From Croceivirga sp. (GTDB taxonomy: Bacteria > Bacteroidota > Bacteroidia > Flavobacteriales > Flavobacteriaceae), in the NCBI GenBank assembly GCA_028284665.1, contig JANQRG010000022.1, positions 1-64,000 on the forward strand: 64,000 nt of DNA. The letters are read 5' to 3'. Shown piece by piece: positions 17,856-27,726 of this stretch (positions within the stretch are counted from its first letter, which is position 1; every line of letters begins with the position of its first letter). The position numbers and the translations under genes are program-made. The notes beneath the pieces are model-generated. The model saw only the letters and a list, made by a program, of their open reading frames with translations, searched no databases and was not told the origin of the DNA.

Positions 17856-20294
17856 ATGTTTAAAAACTATCTAAAAATCGCTTGGAGGAGTCTTAAAAAA
17901 CAACCTTTCTTTACCTTTCTGAACACCTTTGGTTTGGCTATTGGTATGGCCGGGGCTTTACTTATCGGACTTTACATTTACGACGAGCTGACCTATGACA
18001 ATATGTTCGTTGATGCTGCTCGAATCCATCGAGTAAATGCAGACATCAAATTTGGAGGGGAAGTGACCAATACGGCCGAGGTCTCCGCTCCCATGGCCAA
18101 AGCCTTAATGGATAATCTACCCCAAGTAGAACTAGCCACCCGTTTTCGTGAAGTCGGTAGTGTATTGATCAAAAAAAGTGATACCCCAAACAACGTTAAA
18201 GAATCTGGTGTGACCTTCGCCGAAACCAGTATGTTTTCGATGTTGGGTTTGGATCTACTTCACGGCGATAAAACAACGGTCCTGGACGAACCCAATACCA
18301 TGGTAATGTCTCGTAGTATGGCCGAAAAGTTCTTTCCAATAAATGAGGCCATAGGTCAAACCATGGTGCTGGAAGATAATCAAACGTATACAGTAAGCGG
18401 CGTCATCGAAGATTTGCCAAAAAATTCCTTTTTACGTGACCGTCAACTGTTCTTAGCCATGCCTGGCTATGCAGATGCACAGGAAGGCGCCTGGACAAGT
18501 CACAACTACTATACCCTAATCAAAATGAAGCTTGGCAACCAACCCGCTGACATTCTAAAAGGAATGGACGATATGATCGATACCTATGTCATCCCTTATG
18601 CGCAACGGTTTTTTCCCGGAGTTACCAGAAAACAGTTCGAAGCTTCAGGCAACTACATTAAATACGGTACCATTCCACTGACCGACATTCACTTGCATTC
18701 CCATCGGTATCCGGAATTCAGTCAAAATAGTGACATCCAAAACCTCTACATTTTGGCTGCGATAGGAATCTTTTTGGTTGTTTTGGCCAGCATCAATTTT
18801 ATGAACCTTTCCACGGCACAATCCTTAAAAAGGGCTAAGGAGGTCGGCATTCGTAAAACCTTGGGTTCCGCCAAATTAGGGTTGATACGGCAGTTTTTAA
18901 CAGAGTCAGGTCTTATCGCTTTTGGTTCCTTGATTTTGGGACTACTCGTTGCTTTTACAGTACTCCCATTTTTCAATAGCTTATCAAACAAAGCATTACA
19001 AATTCCACTTACAAGTCTTGCTTTTTGGGCAATTCTCATCTCTGCTACCTTTATCTTAGGGCTGTTTTCAGGTAGTTATCCGGCTTTCTTTATGTCTCGC
19101 TTTGTCCCTATCAAAGTACTGAAGGGCAGTGGTAACCACAGTATTGGTGGGGGAAAGACCAGGAATTTCTTAGTCATTTTTCAATTTGCCATTTCAGTCT
19201 TTTTGATAATTGCCACTCTGGTGGTTTATCAGCAATTGAACTATATAAAAAGTAAGGATGTAGGTTTTGGTAAAGAGCAAGTGCTGGTTATTGACGATGT
19301 GTACAGTTTAGATAATGATAGGCGACAATCTTTTAAGGAGGCAGTAAAGAATTTGGCCCAAGTACTAAATGCCACCTTAAGCAGTTATTTACCCACTCCG
19401 TCATCACGTAGTGATACCTCTTTTTTAAGAGCTGAAAATCGAGACCAAGAGAAGGCGATTAATATGCAGGAATGGCGAGCAGATTATGATTATGTGGCCA
19501 CCCTTGGGCTTGAAATTATTGCCGGACGCAATTTTGATCCTCAGTTTACCTCAGACTCTACAGCCATACTACTGAACGAAACTGCCGTTTCTGTTTTGGA
19601 AAGTACCCCTGAGGATATCTTGGGTAAACAATTGGTGTATAATATTGTTGATCAAGGTCAAGAGCGGATTTATACCGTTATCGGGGTCATTAAAAACTTC
19701 CATTTCGAATCTTTACGAAATGACATTAGCGCCCTGAGCATTATGCCTGGTAATTTTGCCAGTCGATTGAACATCAAGGTCAAACAAGGAAACCTTAGCC
19801 AGACCATAGCACAAATTGAAGGGATCTGGGACGAGATGGCTCCCGGCCAACCCTTCTCTTACTATTTTTTGGATGATTCCTTTAATAACAGCTATGAGGC
19901 AGAACAACGCTTGGGCCAGATTTTTATGGCCTTTACGGTACTATCTATTCTCATTGCCTGTTTGGGCTTGTTCGGTTTAGCGACCTTTAATGCCCAAAAA
20001 CGGGTAAAGGAAATAGGGGTTCGCAAAGTTCTGGGTGCCAGTGTGGGGCAAATCACCTACCGTTTATCCGCTGATTTTCTAAAACTAGTGGGCATTGCAA
20101 TTCTGGTTGCTCTACCCTTAGGTTGGTTTGCTATGGACCGATGGTTGGAAGATTTTGCCTTTCGCATTAACATTCCATGGTGGGCATTGTTATCAGCGGC
20201 AATGCTAGCCATTATTATAGCTCTTATTACGGTTAGCTGGCAAAGTATAAAAGCAGCAATGGCCAATCCGGTGAAAAGCCTAAGAACAGAATAA
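17856..20294 (+). CDS. P9: double-FtsX ABC permease, 812 aa
   Basis: First of three adjacent sister copies (P9-P11). It starts MFKNYLKIAWRSLKKQPFFT; the LKKQ-FFTF stretch and a D-E-L-[TS]-Y signature after TM1 mark the subgroup. Coupling motifs are KEVGIRKTLGS at 328 and KEIGVRKVLGA at 718; the tail is NPVKSLRTE. PCD1 is about 15 residues longer than in P4 or P6, with FFPGVTRKQFEASGNY near residue 250, matched in P11 (FFPGITEEEFLASGNY). PCD2 has YLPTPSSRSDTSF near residue 510, also shared within the subgroup. A 95-nt gap follows. Confidence 0.94.
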   Translation: MFKNYLKIAWRSLKKQPFFTFLNTFGLAIGMAGALLIGLYIYDELTYDNMFVDAARIHRVNADIKFGGEVTNTAEVSAPMAKALMDNLPQVELATRFREVGSVLIKKSDTPNNVKESGVTFAETSMFSMLGLDLLHGDKTTVLDEPNTMVMSRSMAEKFFPINEAIGQTMVLEDNQTYTVSGVIEDLPKNSFLRDRQLFLAMPGYADAQEGAWTSHNYYTLIKMKLGNQPADILKGMDDMIDTYVIPYAQRFFPGVTRKQFEASGNYIKYGTIPLTDIHLHSHRYPEFSQNSDIQNLYILAAIGIFLVVLASINFMNLSTAQSLKRAKEVGIRKTLGSAKLGLIRQFLTESGLIAFGSLILGLLVAFTVLPFFNSLSNKALQIPLTSLAFWAILISATFILGLFSGSYPAFFMSRFVPIKVLKGSGNHSIGGGKTRNFLVIFQFAISVFLIIATLVVYQQLNYIKSKDVGFGKEQVLVIDDVYSLDNDRRQSFKEAVKNLAQVLNATLSSYLPTPSSRSDTSFLRAENRDQEKAINMQEWRADYDYVATLGLEIIAGRNFDPQFTSDSTAILLNETAVSVLESTPEDILGKQLVYNIVDQGQERIYTVIGVIKNFHFESLRNDISALSIMPGNFASRLNIKVKQGNLSQTIAQIEGIWDEMAPGQPFSYYFLDDSFNNSYEAEQRLGQIFMAFTVLSILIACLGLFGLATFNAQKRVKEIGVRKVLGASVGQITYRLSADFLKLVGIAILVALPLGWFAMDRWLEDFAFRINIPWWALLSAAMLAIIIALITVSWQSIKAAMANPVKSLRTE

Positions 20295-20389
20295 AGATCA
20301 ACTTGTGCTGAACGACCTTTACTGAGCTGACACACTGAATTCGTGGAAGTGTTGTCGAAGTAAGGCGAAGCATCAAAAAACTAACAATC
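20295..20389. repeat. Candidate short interspersed repeat in the P9-P10 gap
   Basis: Non-coding 95 nt containing TTGTGCTGAACGACC, CTGAGCTGACACACTG and AGTGTTGTCGAAGTAAGG. From memory, strings like GTGCTGAAC, ACTGAG and GTCGAAGTG recur in small palindromic intergenic repeats of flavobacterial genomes. Only one copy is in this window, so repetition cannot be shown here. No promoter or terminator was recognised in it. Confidence 0.3.
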
Positions 20390-22855
20390 ATGTTAAAGAA
20401 TTATTTAACGACCGCTTTGAGAACTCTTAAAAAGCAACGTTTCTTCACTTTCATTAACGTATTTGGATTGGCGATTGGCATAGCGGGTTCATTACTCATA
20501 ACACTTTTTATCCATGATGAACTCAGCTATAATACTATGTTTGAAGACGCTGATCGCATCTACCGCTTGGATATCGATCATAGACAGGGTGGAGAGACCA
20601 ATTATTATGCCGCCGTATCGAGTCCAATGGCCGGAGTTGTAGAAAAAGACAACCCACAGATAGAGATGGTGACAAAGTTTAGGATGGTGGGAAGCACATT
20701 GCTCCATCAAAAAGATGCCATAAAAAATATCAAAGAGAAGGGAGTTGTAGCGGCAGAATCCAATTTTCTAAGCATGTTCGGATTGCGTCTTTTAGCAGGC
20801 GACCCAAAGACCGCGTTATCCGATCCCAATACTATGATTCTAACAAAAACCGCCGCTGAAAAGCACTTCGGTACCAAAGAAGCCTTAGGAGCAGTAATGG
20901 TTCTGGACAACTCCGAATTATTTACCGTTACGGGTATTATGGAAGACATGCCAAAAAACTCCCTGCTCCGCAACCATTCTATTTTCCTGTCTATCAATAG
21001 TTTTGAAGATGCCCAAAGTACAGCATGGAACAACTGGAATTTTCCCACTTTCGTGAAGTTTAAAAAAAGGGCCAACCTCAGCGATTTTCAAGCATATTTG
21101 GACACCGTGCTGGAAAACTATCTTATTCCATGGGCCATGACCTTTATGCCAGGACTAACCAAGGAAAAAATGATGGAAGCCCAAAAGGCTTCAGGGGATT
21201 TTATGAAGTTTGGAACAACCGCCCTAAAAGATATTCACCTTTATTCTGAGGTAAGACAGAACGAATTCAGTCCTAACAGCACTATCCAAAATATTTACAT
21301 CTTAGCTTTCATTGGTCTTTTTCTCATAGTACTTGCCTGTGTAAACTACATAAACCTGTCCACTGCTTACTCCCTTAAAAGGACAAAAGAAGTGGGGATT
21401 CGAAAAACATTGGGATCCAATAAATCATCCCTAATCCGTCAATTCTTGACCGAATCAGGACTTATCTCTTTGGGGGCTACACTGCTTGCCCTACCCATAG
21501 CAATGCTTGCCCTTCCGCATTTCAATTCCCTAGCGGACAAATCAATAGCCATTCCTTTTGCGAACCCTGTTTTTTGGGTAATCTTGGCTGTTGCTCTACT
21601 CTTATTGACCCTGTTTTCAGGTTTCTACCCGGCATTTTTTATGTCGCGATTTATTCCTGTCAAAGTCCTCAAGGGAAGTGGTAACAGCAATATTGGGGGA
21701 AGCGGCATCCGTAATCTTTTAGTTATCGCCCAATTTGCCATTGCCATCGTATTGCTCATTTGCACTTTTGTAGTGTATAGGCAACTGAATTTTATACAGA
21801 ATAAAAACTTAGGCTTTCAAAAAGACCAGGTATTGGTGTTGGAAGATCTCAATGCCTTGGGAAACCAGATCGAAGTCTTCAAAGAATCCGTCTCACAACT
21901 TGGTAACGTGGAAAAAGTTTCTGTAAGCAGTTATTTGCCCACCCCATCGGCGCGAAGCGGAATAACGTTTTTTCCAAAAGACGGTATTGAAAACCCTGAA
22001 AAGGCGTTGGTCATTGAAAACTGGAAAATTGACCATGATTACCTAACTGCCTTGGATTTGGAAGTTGTTGCGGGACGGGATTTCAACAGGCAGTTTCCGA
22101 CCGATTCTTCTGCAATTATTTTCAATGAATCAGCAGTTGCGATGATGGGCGTACAACCGGAGGAGGCCTTAGGGATGCAATTGACCAGCGATTTTCATAG
22201 GCCTGACAAAGAAAATATGGAATATCTGACCATTGTAGGTGTGGTTAAAGACTTCCACTTCGAGTCACTTCGTGATGAAATAGGAGCATTGAGTCTAAAC
22301 CTTGGTGATATCAATAATGCCAGCAAAATGATTGTAAAATTGAACTCGGGCAATATTCATACTACGGTAACCAGTATTGAAGCACTATGGAGCACCTTTG
22401 TCCCCGACTTGCCCTTTGGCTATTATTTTATGGATGATTCTTTCAATGATACGTATAGCGCAGAATTACGGCTCGGGCGTGTTTTTATGATTTTCACAAT
22501 GATCTCTATTTTGATTGCCTGCTTAGGCCTTTTCGGTCTTGCTGCCTTTAATGCAGAGAAAAAAATCAAGGAAATAGGCATCCGAAAAGTTTTAGGTGCA
22601 AGCGTAGGCCACATTACCTATAAGCTCACCTTCGATTTTCTTAAGTTGGTGGGCATAGCCATTTTAATTTCTCTGCCATTGGGTTGGTATGCTATGAATC
22701 GTTGGCTTGAAGATTTTTCATATCGTATAGAAATTAATTTTTGGGTTGTTGTCCTTCCAGCATTACTGTCCATTTTGGTAGCTATCCTAACCATAAGCTA
22801 CCAAAGCATAAAAGCTGCAATAGCCAACCCTGTGAAAAGTTTGCGAACAGAATAA
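20390..22855 (+). CDS. P10: double-FtsX ABC permease, 821 aa
   Basis: Second member of the P9-P11 subgroup, starting MLKNYLTTALRTLKKQRFFT. Coupling motifs are KEVGIRKTLGS at 333 and KEIGIRKVLGA at 727; the tail is NPVKSLRTE. The helix before the first motif ends CVNYINLSTAYS. It is longer than P9 mainly through small additions in PCD1 (KEKMMEAQKASGDFMKFG near residue 260) and PCD2 (FHRPDKENMEYLTIVGV near residue 605). PCD2 shares YLPTPSARSG with P9, and the segment KDFHFESLRDEIGALSLNLG links it with P1 and P11. Confidence 0.94.
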   Translation: MLKNYLTTALRTLKKQRFFTFINVFGLAIGIAGSLLITLFIHDELSYNTMFEDADRIYRLDIDHRQGGETNYYAAVSSPMAGVVEKDNPQIEMVTKFRMVGSTLLHQKDAIKNIKEKGVVAAESNFLSMFGLRLLAGDPKTALSDPNTMILTKTAAEKHFGTKEALGAVMVLDNSELFTVTGIMEDMPKNSLLRNHSIFLSINSFEDAQSTAWNNWNFPTFVKFKKRANLSDFQAYLDTVLENYLIPWAMTFMPGLTKEKMMEAQKASGDFMKFGTTALKDIHLYSEVRQNEFSPNSTIQNIYILAFIGLFLIVLACVNYINLSTAYSLKRTKEVGIRKTLGSNKSSLIRQFLTESGLISLGATLLALPIAMLALPHFNSLADKSIAIPFANPVFWVILAVALLLLTLFSGFYPAFFMSRFIPVKVLKGSGNSNIGGSGIRNLLVIAQFAIAIVLLICTFVVYRQLNFIQNKNLGFQKDQVLVLEDLNALGNQIEVFKESVSQLGNVEKVSVSSYLPTPSARSGITFFPKDGIENPEKALVIENWKIDHDYLTALDLEVVAGRDFNRQFPTDSSAIIFNESAVAMMGVQPEEALGMQLTSDFHRPDKENMEYLTIVGVVKDFHFESLRDEIGALSLNLGDINNASKMIVKLNSGNIHTTVTSIEALWSTFVPDLPFGYYFMDDSFNDTYSAELRLGRVFMIFTMISILIACLGLFGLAAFNAEKKIKEIGIRKVLGASVGHITYKLTFDFLKLVGIAILISLPLGWYAMNRWLEDFSYRIEINFWVVVLPALLSILVAILTISYQSIKAAIANPVKSLRTE

Positions 22856-22875
22856 TAATCAAAAACGAATTTGTC

Positions 22876-25308
22876 ATGTGGAGGAATTATCTTAAAACCG
22901 CCTGGAGGAGTTTAAAAAAGCAACCCTTTTTCACCTTCCTGAACATCTTCGGATTGGCCATTGGTATTACCGGTGGATTGTTAATTTCCTTATACATCTA
23001 TGATGAATTAAGCTATGATACCATGTTTGCCGATGCGGATCGTATCCACCGCATCAATATCGATGTAAAATTTGGCGGAACCGAGTCACGTGCTGCGGTT
23101 ACTTCGGCCCCTATGGGACCAACCATGGAGCGAGATTTCTCTCAGGTTGAGCTCACTACACGGTTTTGGGATGTAGGAAGTCTACTCCTTCGACGAGAAA
23201 GTGTCAAAAACAACGTAAAAGAGCCCCAGGGAGCCTATGCCGATGCTACCTTTTTCAAAATGTTTGGCGTACACCTTCTTTATGGGAATACTGCAACAGC
23301 CCTTAACAACCCAAATACCTTAATATTAACACGAACTGCTGCTGAAAAACACTTCGGAATCAGTGATGCAGTTGGGCAAAAAATGATGTTAAATGATACG
23401 GATACCTATACCGTGAGCGGTATATTGGAAGATCTTCCTAAAAATTCCTTTTTACGAGAACATACTGTCTTTTTGTCCATGGCTGGCTATACCGAAGCAA
23501 GTGAAGAAAATTGGGGCAGTCACAGCTTTGTCACTTTTGTTAAGTTATTACCCGGCACCAACGTTACAGCTTTCCAAGAACCGCTCCAGGGCATGTTCAA
23601 CGACTATGTAATTCCCTACATCCAACGCTTTTTTCCGGGAATTACAGAAGAGGAGTTTTTGGCGTCCGGTAATTACTTGAATTTCAATACCATTCCCCTT
23701 ACTGACATCCATTTGTACTCTGACAGAGATGGCGAAATGAGTGCCAATAGCAGTATACAGAATATTTACATTCTCTCGGCCATTGCCCTCTTCCTGATCA
23801 TCCTGGCTAGTGTGAACTTTATGAACCTTTCTACTGCTCATTCCCTAAAACGCGCTAAGGAAGTAGGGGTGCGCAAAACCTTGGGTTCTGAACGCTCCGG
23901 TTTAGTACGTCAATTTTTGGTGGAATCAGGGATGATTACACTATTTGCGGTAGTCCTGGGTCTGGTCATTACTATTGTGGCCCTTCCCTTGTTCAATGCA
24001 TTAGCCGATACCGCTCTGAAAATTCCCTTCAGTACTCCGTTGTTTTGGACAATTTTGCTTCTTGCTGCCACTATCCTGGGAATCCTTTCCGGATTGTATC
24101 CCGCGTTTTTTATGTCCCGATTCATCCCGGTAAAAGTCTTGAAGGGAAGTGGCGATAATTCAGTTAAGGGGGGGAAGATCCGAAATGCACTCATCGTTTT
24201 TCAATTCGCCGTATCGGTCTTTTTGATCATTGGCACCTTAGTGATCCGTCAACAGTTGAATTTCATCCAAAACAAAAATCTGGGATATTCTAAAGAGCAG
24301 GTACTGGTTGTGCAGGATATTCCGGCACTTGGGGAAAGTGCCTCCTTTTTCCAGGAAAGGGTTGAACAGTTAAGCACAGTGCAAAATGTCACACTAAGTA
24401 GCTTTATGCCTACACCCTCAAACCGCGCCAATACTTCCTTTTTTCAGGAAGACGCCCCTAACCAGGAAGATGCTATTAACATGGAAGCCTGGCGGGTGGA
24501 TGACAACTACATTTCAACCCTTGGGATGACACTAATTGCCGGACGGGATTTTGACCGCAATATTTCCACGGATTCTACTGCAGTGATCTTGAACGAATCG
24601 GCGGTGGAAATCCTCGGTGTTACTGCCCAGGAGGCATTGGGAATGCGAATTTCCGATGATCTACAGGGGGAAAATGCCGTTTACAATCAAATCATAGGAG
24701 TGGTAAAAAACTTTCATTTTGAGTCATTGCGACGAGATATTGGCGCGTTAAGTCTTTCTTTGGGAGTAAGCGCCGATTTTATGGCGGTAAAATTGAAAGC
24801 AGGCAATTTTTCTCAGACGGTTGCCGAAATAGAGACTATTTGGAAAGACATCGCACCTGGTCTCCCATTCACCTATCGCTTTATGGATGATGCTTTTAAT
24901 AGCACCTATGCTTCCGAACAAAACCTGGGACGTGTATTTACGGTATTCACCCTATTGTCCATCATAATAGCCTGTTTAGGACTTTTTGGGTTAGCCGCCT
25001 TTAATGCGGAAAAAAGAACCAAAGAGATTGGCGTTCGAAAGGTACTCGGGGCTAATGTTAAGCAGATTACGAGTACGCTAACCCTTGATTTTCTAAAGCT
25101 TGTGGGCCTTGGAATTCTTGTTTCAGTACCTATCGGGGCCCTGGTGATGAACCGTTGGCTGGAAGATTTCTCCTATCACATACAGTTAGGATGGGATGTT
25201 TTTGTCATTGCCGCCTTATTGGCGATCACTATCGCAGTACTAACAATAAGCTACCAAAGTATTAAAGCGGCAACAAGGAATCCAGTAAAAAGCCTAAGAA
25301 CGGAATAA
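22876..25308 (+). CDS. P11: double-FtsX ABC permease, 810 aa
   Basis: The frame is open back to 22741, inside P10, but 22876 gives the family start MWRNYLKTAWRSLKKQPFFT and the TC-ATG context, so it is preferred. Trp-Arg at positions 2-3 replaces the usual Phe/Leu-Lys. Coupling motifs are KEVGVRKTLGS at 328 and KEIGVRKVLGA at 716; the tail is NPVKSLRTE. It is the closest relative of the truncated P1 (ESLRRDIGALSL, VKLxxGNFS, RFMDDAFNSTY) and pairs with P9 in PCD1 (DELSYDTMFADADRIHR). The three adjacent sisters suggest the most recent local amplification in the array. Confidence 0.94.
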   Translation: MWRNYLKTAWRSLKKQPFFTFLNIFGLAIGITGGLLISLYIYDELSYDTMFADADRIHRINIDVKFGGTESRAAVTSAPMGPTMERDFSQVELTTRFWDVGSLLLRRESVKNNVKEPQGAYADATFFKMFGVHLLYGNTATALNNPNTLILTRTAAEKHFGISDAVGQKMMLNDTDTYTVSGILEDLPKNSFLREHTVFLSMAGYTEASEENWGSHSFVTFVKLLPGTNVTAFQEPLQGMFNDYVIPYIQRFFPGITEEEFLASGNYLNFNTIPLTDIHLYSDRDGEMSANSSIQNIYILSAIALFLIILASVNFMNLSTAHSLKRAKEVGVRKTLGSERSGLVRQFLVESGMITLFAVVLGLVITIVALPLFNALADTALKIPFSTPLFWTILLLAATILGILSGLYPAFFMSRFIPVKVLKGSGDNSVKGGKIRNALIVFQFAVSVFLIIGTLVIRQQLNFIQNKNLGYSKEQVLVVQDIPALGESASFFQERVEQLSTVQNVTLSSFMPTPSNRANTSFFQEDAPNQEDAINMEAWRVDDNYISTLGMTLIAGRDFDRNISTDSTAVILNESAVEILGVTAQEALGMRISDDLQGENAVYNQIIGVVKNFHFESLRRDIGALSLSLGVSADFMAVKLKAGNFSQTVAEIETIWKDIAPGLPFTYRFMDDAFNSTYASEQNLGRVFTVFTLLSIIIACLGLFGLAAFNAEKRTKEIGVRKVLGANVKQITSTLTLDFLKLVGLGILVSVPIGALVMNRWLEDFSYHIQLGWDVFVIAALLAITIAVLTISYQSIKAATRNPVKSLRTE

Positions 25309-25331
25309 CCTTCTTAATAAAAAACGACATC

Positions 25332-27701
25332 ATGATAAAGAACTATTTAAAAACCGCCTGGCGAAACATCATAAAGAATACCGTGTTTTCAATTTTGAAT
25401 GTCGTTGGACTGGCAACCGGCCTATTATGCAGTCTATTAATTTACCTGTGGGCTTCTGACGAACTGGCCATTGATACATATCACGAAAACATAGATCTTC
25501 TATACTCGGTGTATCAAAAACAAATCTTTGAAGGGAGGACAGATGCTTTCTACTCCACCCCGGCACTACTTTACAGGGAACTTAAAAACAAGATCCCCGA
25601 AGTTGATAAAGCTTCCCCCATGACTCGGAGAGATACCAGAACGTTTACTGTGGATGATAAAATTTTTCGGCAAGAAGGGTTTTATGTGGGTGAAGACTAT
25701 TTTGATATGTTTTCGTACGACTTCCTGGAAGGTACTGCACTATCGGCAATGGATTCTCCTGGAAATGTGGCTATTTCTGAAGAAATGGCGCGGTTGTTTT
25801 TTGGAAGTGCCAAAAATGCTATCGGTAAATCGATTCTCTATGAGAACAGCCGCCCGCTAAAGGTATCTGCTGTGTTTAGAGATGCTAGCCCGGCCAGCTC
25901 CAAGAAAGGTGATTTTTTCCTGCATTGGGATATCTTCCTGGAAGAACATAGCTGGGCAAACGACATTACCAATAGTGGCCCGCTCACCTACATTATGCTT
26001 AAAAAGAATATCAATGTCACAACCGTAGATGCTAAGATCAGGGATTTTCTTATGCCGTATAGAACGGAAGAAGATTCCAATTACACGGTAGAGCTAAGGC
26101 TACAACCTTTTGGGCAGAGTTATTTAAATAATAATTTTGAGAATGGCGTTATTTCCGGTGGTCGTATCGAGAATGTGCGCATTTTTGGATTTATCGCGTT
26201 TTTCGTTTTGTTAATTGCCTGTATCAACTTTATGAACTTGGCTTCTGCAGGTTCACTAAAAAGGGCCAAGGAAGTTGGGGTGCGGAAATCTCTGGGTGCA
26301 AAGAAAGGAAGTTTGATCTCCCAATTTTTAGGAGAGGCCTTGCTACTTTCCTTTATGAGTACCCTTTTATCATTAGTGCTGGTTGCACTTGTTTTACCCC
26401 TATTTAATGAGCTTGCTGGAAAGGATTTAGACCTTTTACGTCTCTCATCCTTGTCTTGGTTGAGCATTCTTGGTATTACCTTGTTAACGGGCTTTGTATC
26501 CGGAAGCTACCCGGCATTCGTGCTTTCCTCTTTTAAAGCGATAGCTATTTTCAGGAATAATAGTAACGCCAATGCCAGTTCGCGATGGATCCGCAAGGGG
26601 TTGGTAGTTTTTCAGTTTGCCTTGACCGTCATCCTGATCTCAGGAATGCTGATCACATCCCGTCAAATCCATTTTATACAGAATGAGAACCTTGGTTTTG
26701 ACCGTCACAATGTTGTCCTTTTTCTTTTTCAAGGTGACTCTACGCGCACCTTTACCGGACTAAAACGAAGAGCATTACAGCTTCCCGGAGTAGAATCCAT
26801 GTCTATTACCGATATAGGACCCATGCGGTTTTCGAATGGTTTTGATGATGTGGTCTGGACCGGTAAACCCGAAAACGATCCAACGATATTTAAAAGTATG
26901 GCCGTGGGATCGGATTTTGCAAAGGCTTGGGGCACCGAATTGCTTATGGGTATGGATTTTTCCACGACCCGTGTTGCCGATAACTCGGGCTACATCGTTA
27001 ATGAGACCGCTTTGAAAATAATGGGGCTAAAAGATCCGATAGGTAAACCCCTGGCGATGTGGGGCAGAGAAGGCGAGATCATTGGAGTGATGAAAGACTT
27101 TCCCATTAATACCCTAAAATCTACAATTCCACCATTGATTATCCGCAATGGCGAACATCTGAACAGGGGAGCAGTTTTGGCACGTATCAGTCCTTCAAAT
27201 GTTGTACAAACGGTAGAAGCTTTGGAAAATTTGTACACCGAAATATTTCCTGAAGTGCCGTTCGAACATTTCTTTTCCGATGCATGGTACGATGATATGT
27301 ATAGAAGTGAGACCATTTTTTTTAAACTCTCCCAATACTTTTCATTCATGGCAATATTTATTTCATGTCTGGGGTTGTTCGGCCTCGTCATATTTTCGGC
27401 TCAGTTACGGGTAAAGGAAATAGGAATACGAAAAGTACTTGGTGCTTCAGTTAGTAAGATTACGCGGCTGTTAATAAAAGATTTTCTGAAGTTGGTGGGT
27501 GTGGGTATTGTAATTGGCCTTCCCGTTGCCTGGTATTTTACGGACAAATGGCTAACGAACTATGAATATCGTGTTGATATGCCTTGGTGGGCTTTTGGGT
27601 TAGCAGGAAGTTTAGTAATCGCAATAGCATTGTTAACGGTCAGTTTTAAATCGATAAGTGCGGCTATGACCAACCCGGTCAAAAGCCTGCGGACGGAATA
27701 A
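25332..27701 (+). CDS. P12: double-FtsX ABC permease, 789 aa
   Basis: Starts MIKNYLKTAWRNIIKN, 23 nt after P11. Coupling motifs are KEVGVRKSLGA at 313 and KEIGIRKVLGA at 695; the tail is NPVKSLRTE. After TM1 it has LWASDELAIDTYHENID, resembling P19 (LWVSDELAMDTFHEHDE), and the TM2 entry has FENGVISGGRIENVRIFG, resembling P13 and P19. PCD2 lacks the KDFHxESL strand of the P9 group and reads IGVMKDFPINTLKS instead. It is among the shortest copies, mostly through a compact PCD1. Confidence 0.94.
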   Translation: MIKNYLKTAWRNIIKNTVFSILNVVGLATGLLCSLLIYLWASDELAIDTYHENIDLLYSVYQKQIFEGRTDAFYSTPALLYRELKNKIPEVDKASPMTRRDTRTFTVDDKIFRQEGFYVGEDYFDMFSYDFLEGTALSAMDSPGNVAISEEMARLFFGSAKNAIGKSILYENSRPLKVSAVFRDASPASSKKGDFFLHWDIFLEEHSWANDITNSGPLTYIMLKKNINVTTVDAKIRDFLMPYRTEEDSNYTVELRLQPFGQSYLNNNFENGVISGGRIENVRIFGFIAFFVLLIACINFMNLASAGSLKRAKEVGVRKSLGAKKGSLISQFLGEALLLSFMSTLLSLVLVALVLPLFNELAGKDLDLLRLSSLSWLSILGITLLTGFVSGSYPAFVLSSFKAIAIFRNNSNANASSRWIRKGLVVFQFALTVILISGMLITSRQIHFIQNENLGFDRHNVVLFLFQGDSTRTFTGLKRRALQLPGVESMSITDIGPMRFSNGFDDVVWTGKPENDPTIFKSMAVGSDFAKAWGTELLMGMDFSTTRVADNSGYIVNETALKIMGLKDPIGKPLAMWGREGEIIGVMKDFPINTLKSTIPPLIIRNGEHLNRGAVLARISPSNVVQTVEALENLYTEIFPEVPFEHFFSDAWYDDMYRSETIFFKLSQYFSFMAIFISCLGLFGLVIFSAQLRVKEIGIRKVLGASVSKITRLLIKDFLKLVGVGIVIGLPVAWYFTDKWLTNYEYRVDMPWWAFGLAGSLVIAIALLTVSFKSISAAMTNPVKSLRTE

Positions 27702-27726
27702 CCTCAACCATCAAAATAAGGAGATC

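Noticed and set aside
22741-22875. Upstream extension of P11 into P10 (start at 22741)
   Set aside because: Same situation: out-of-frame reading of P10, while 22876 gives the family start.
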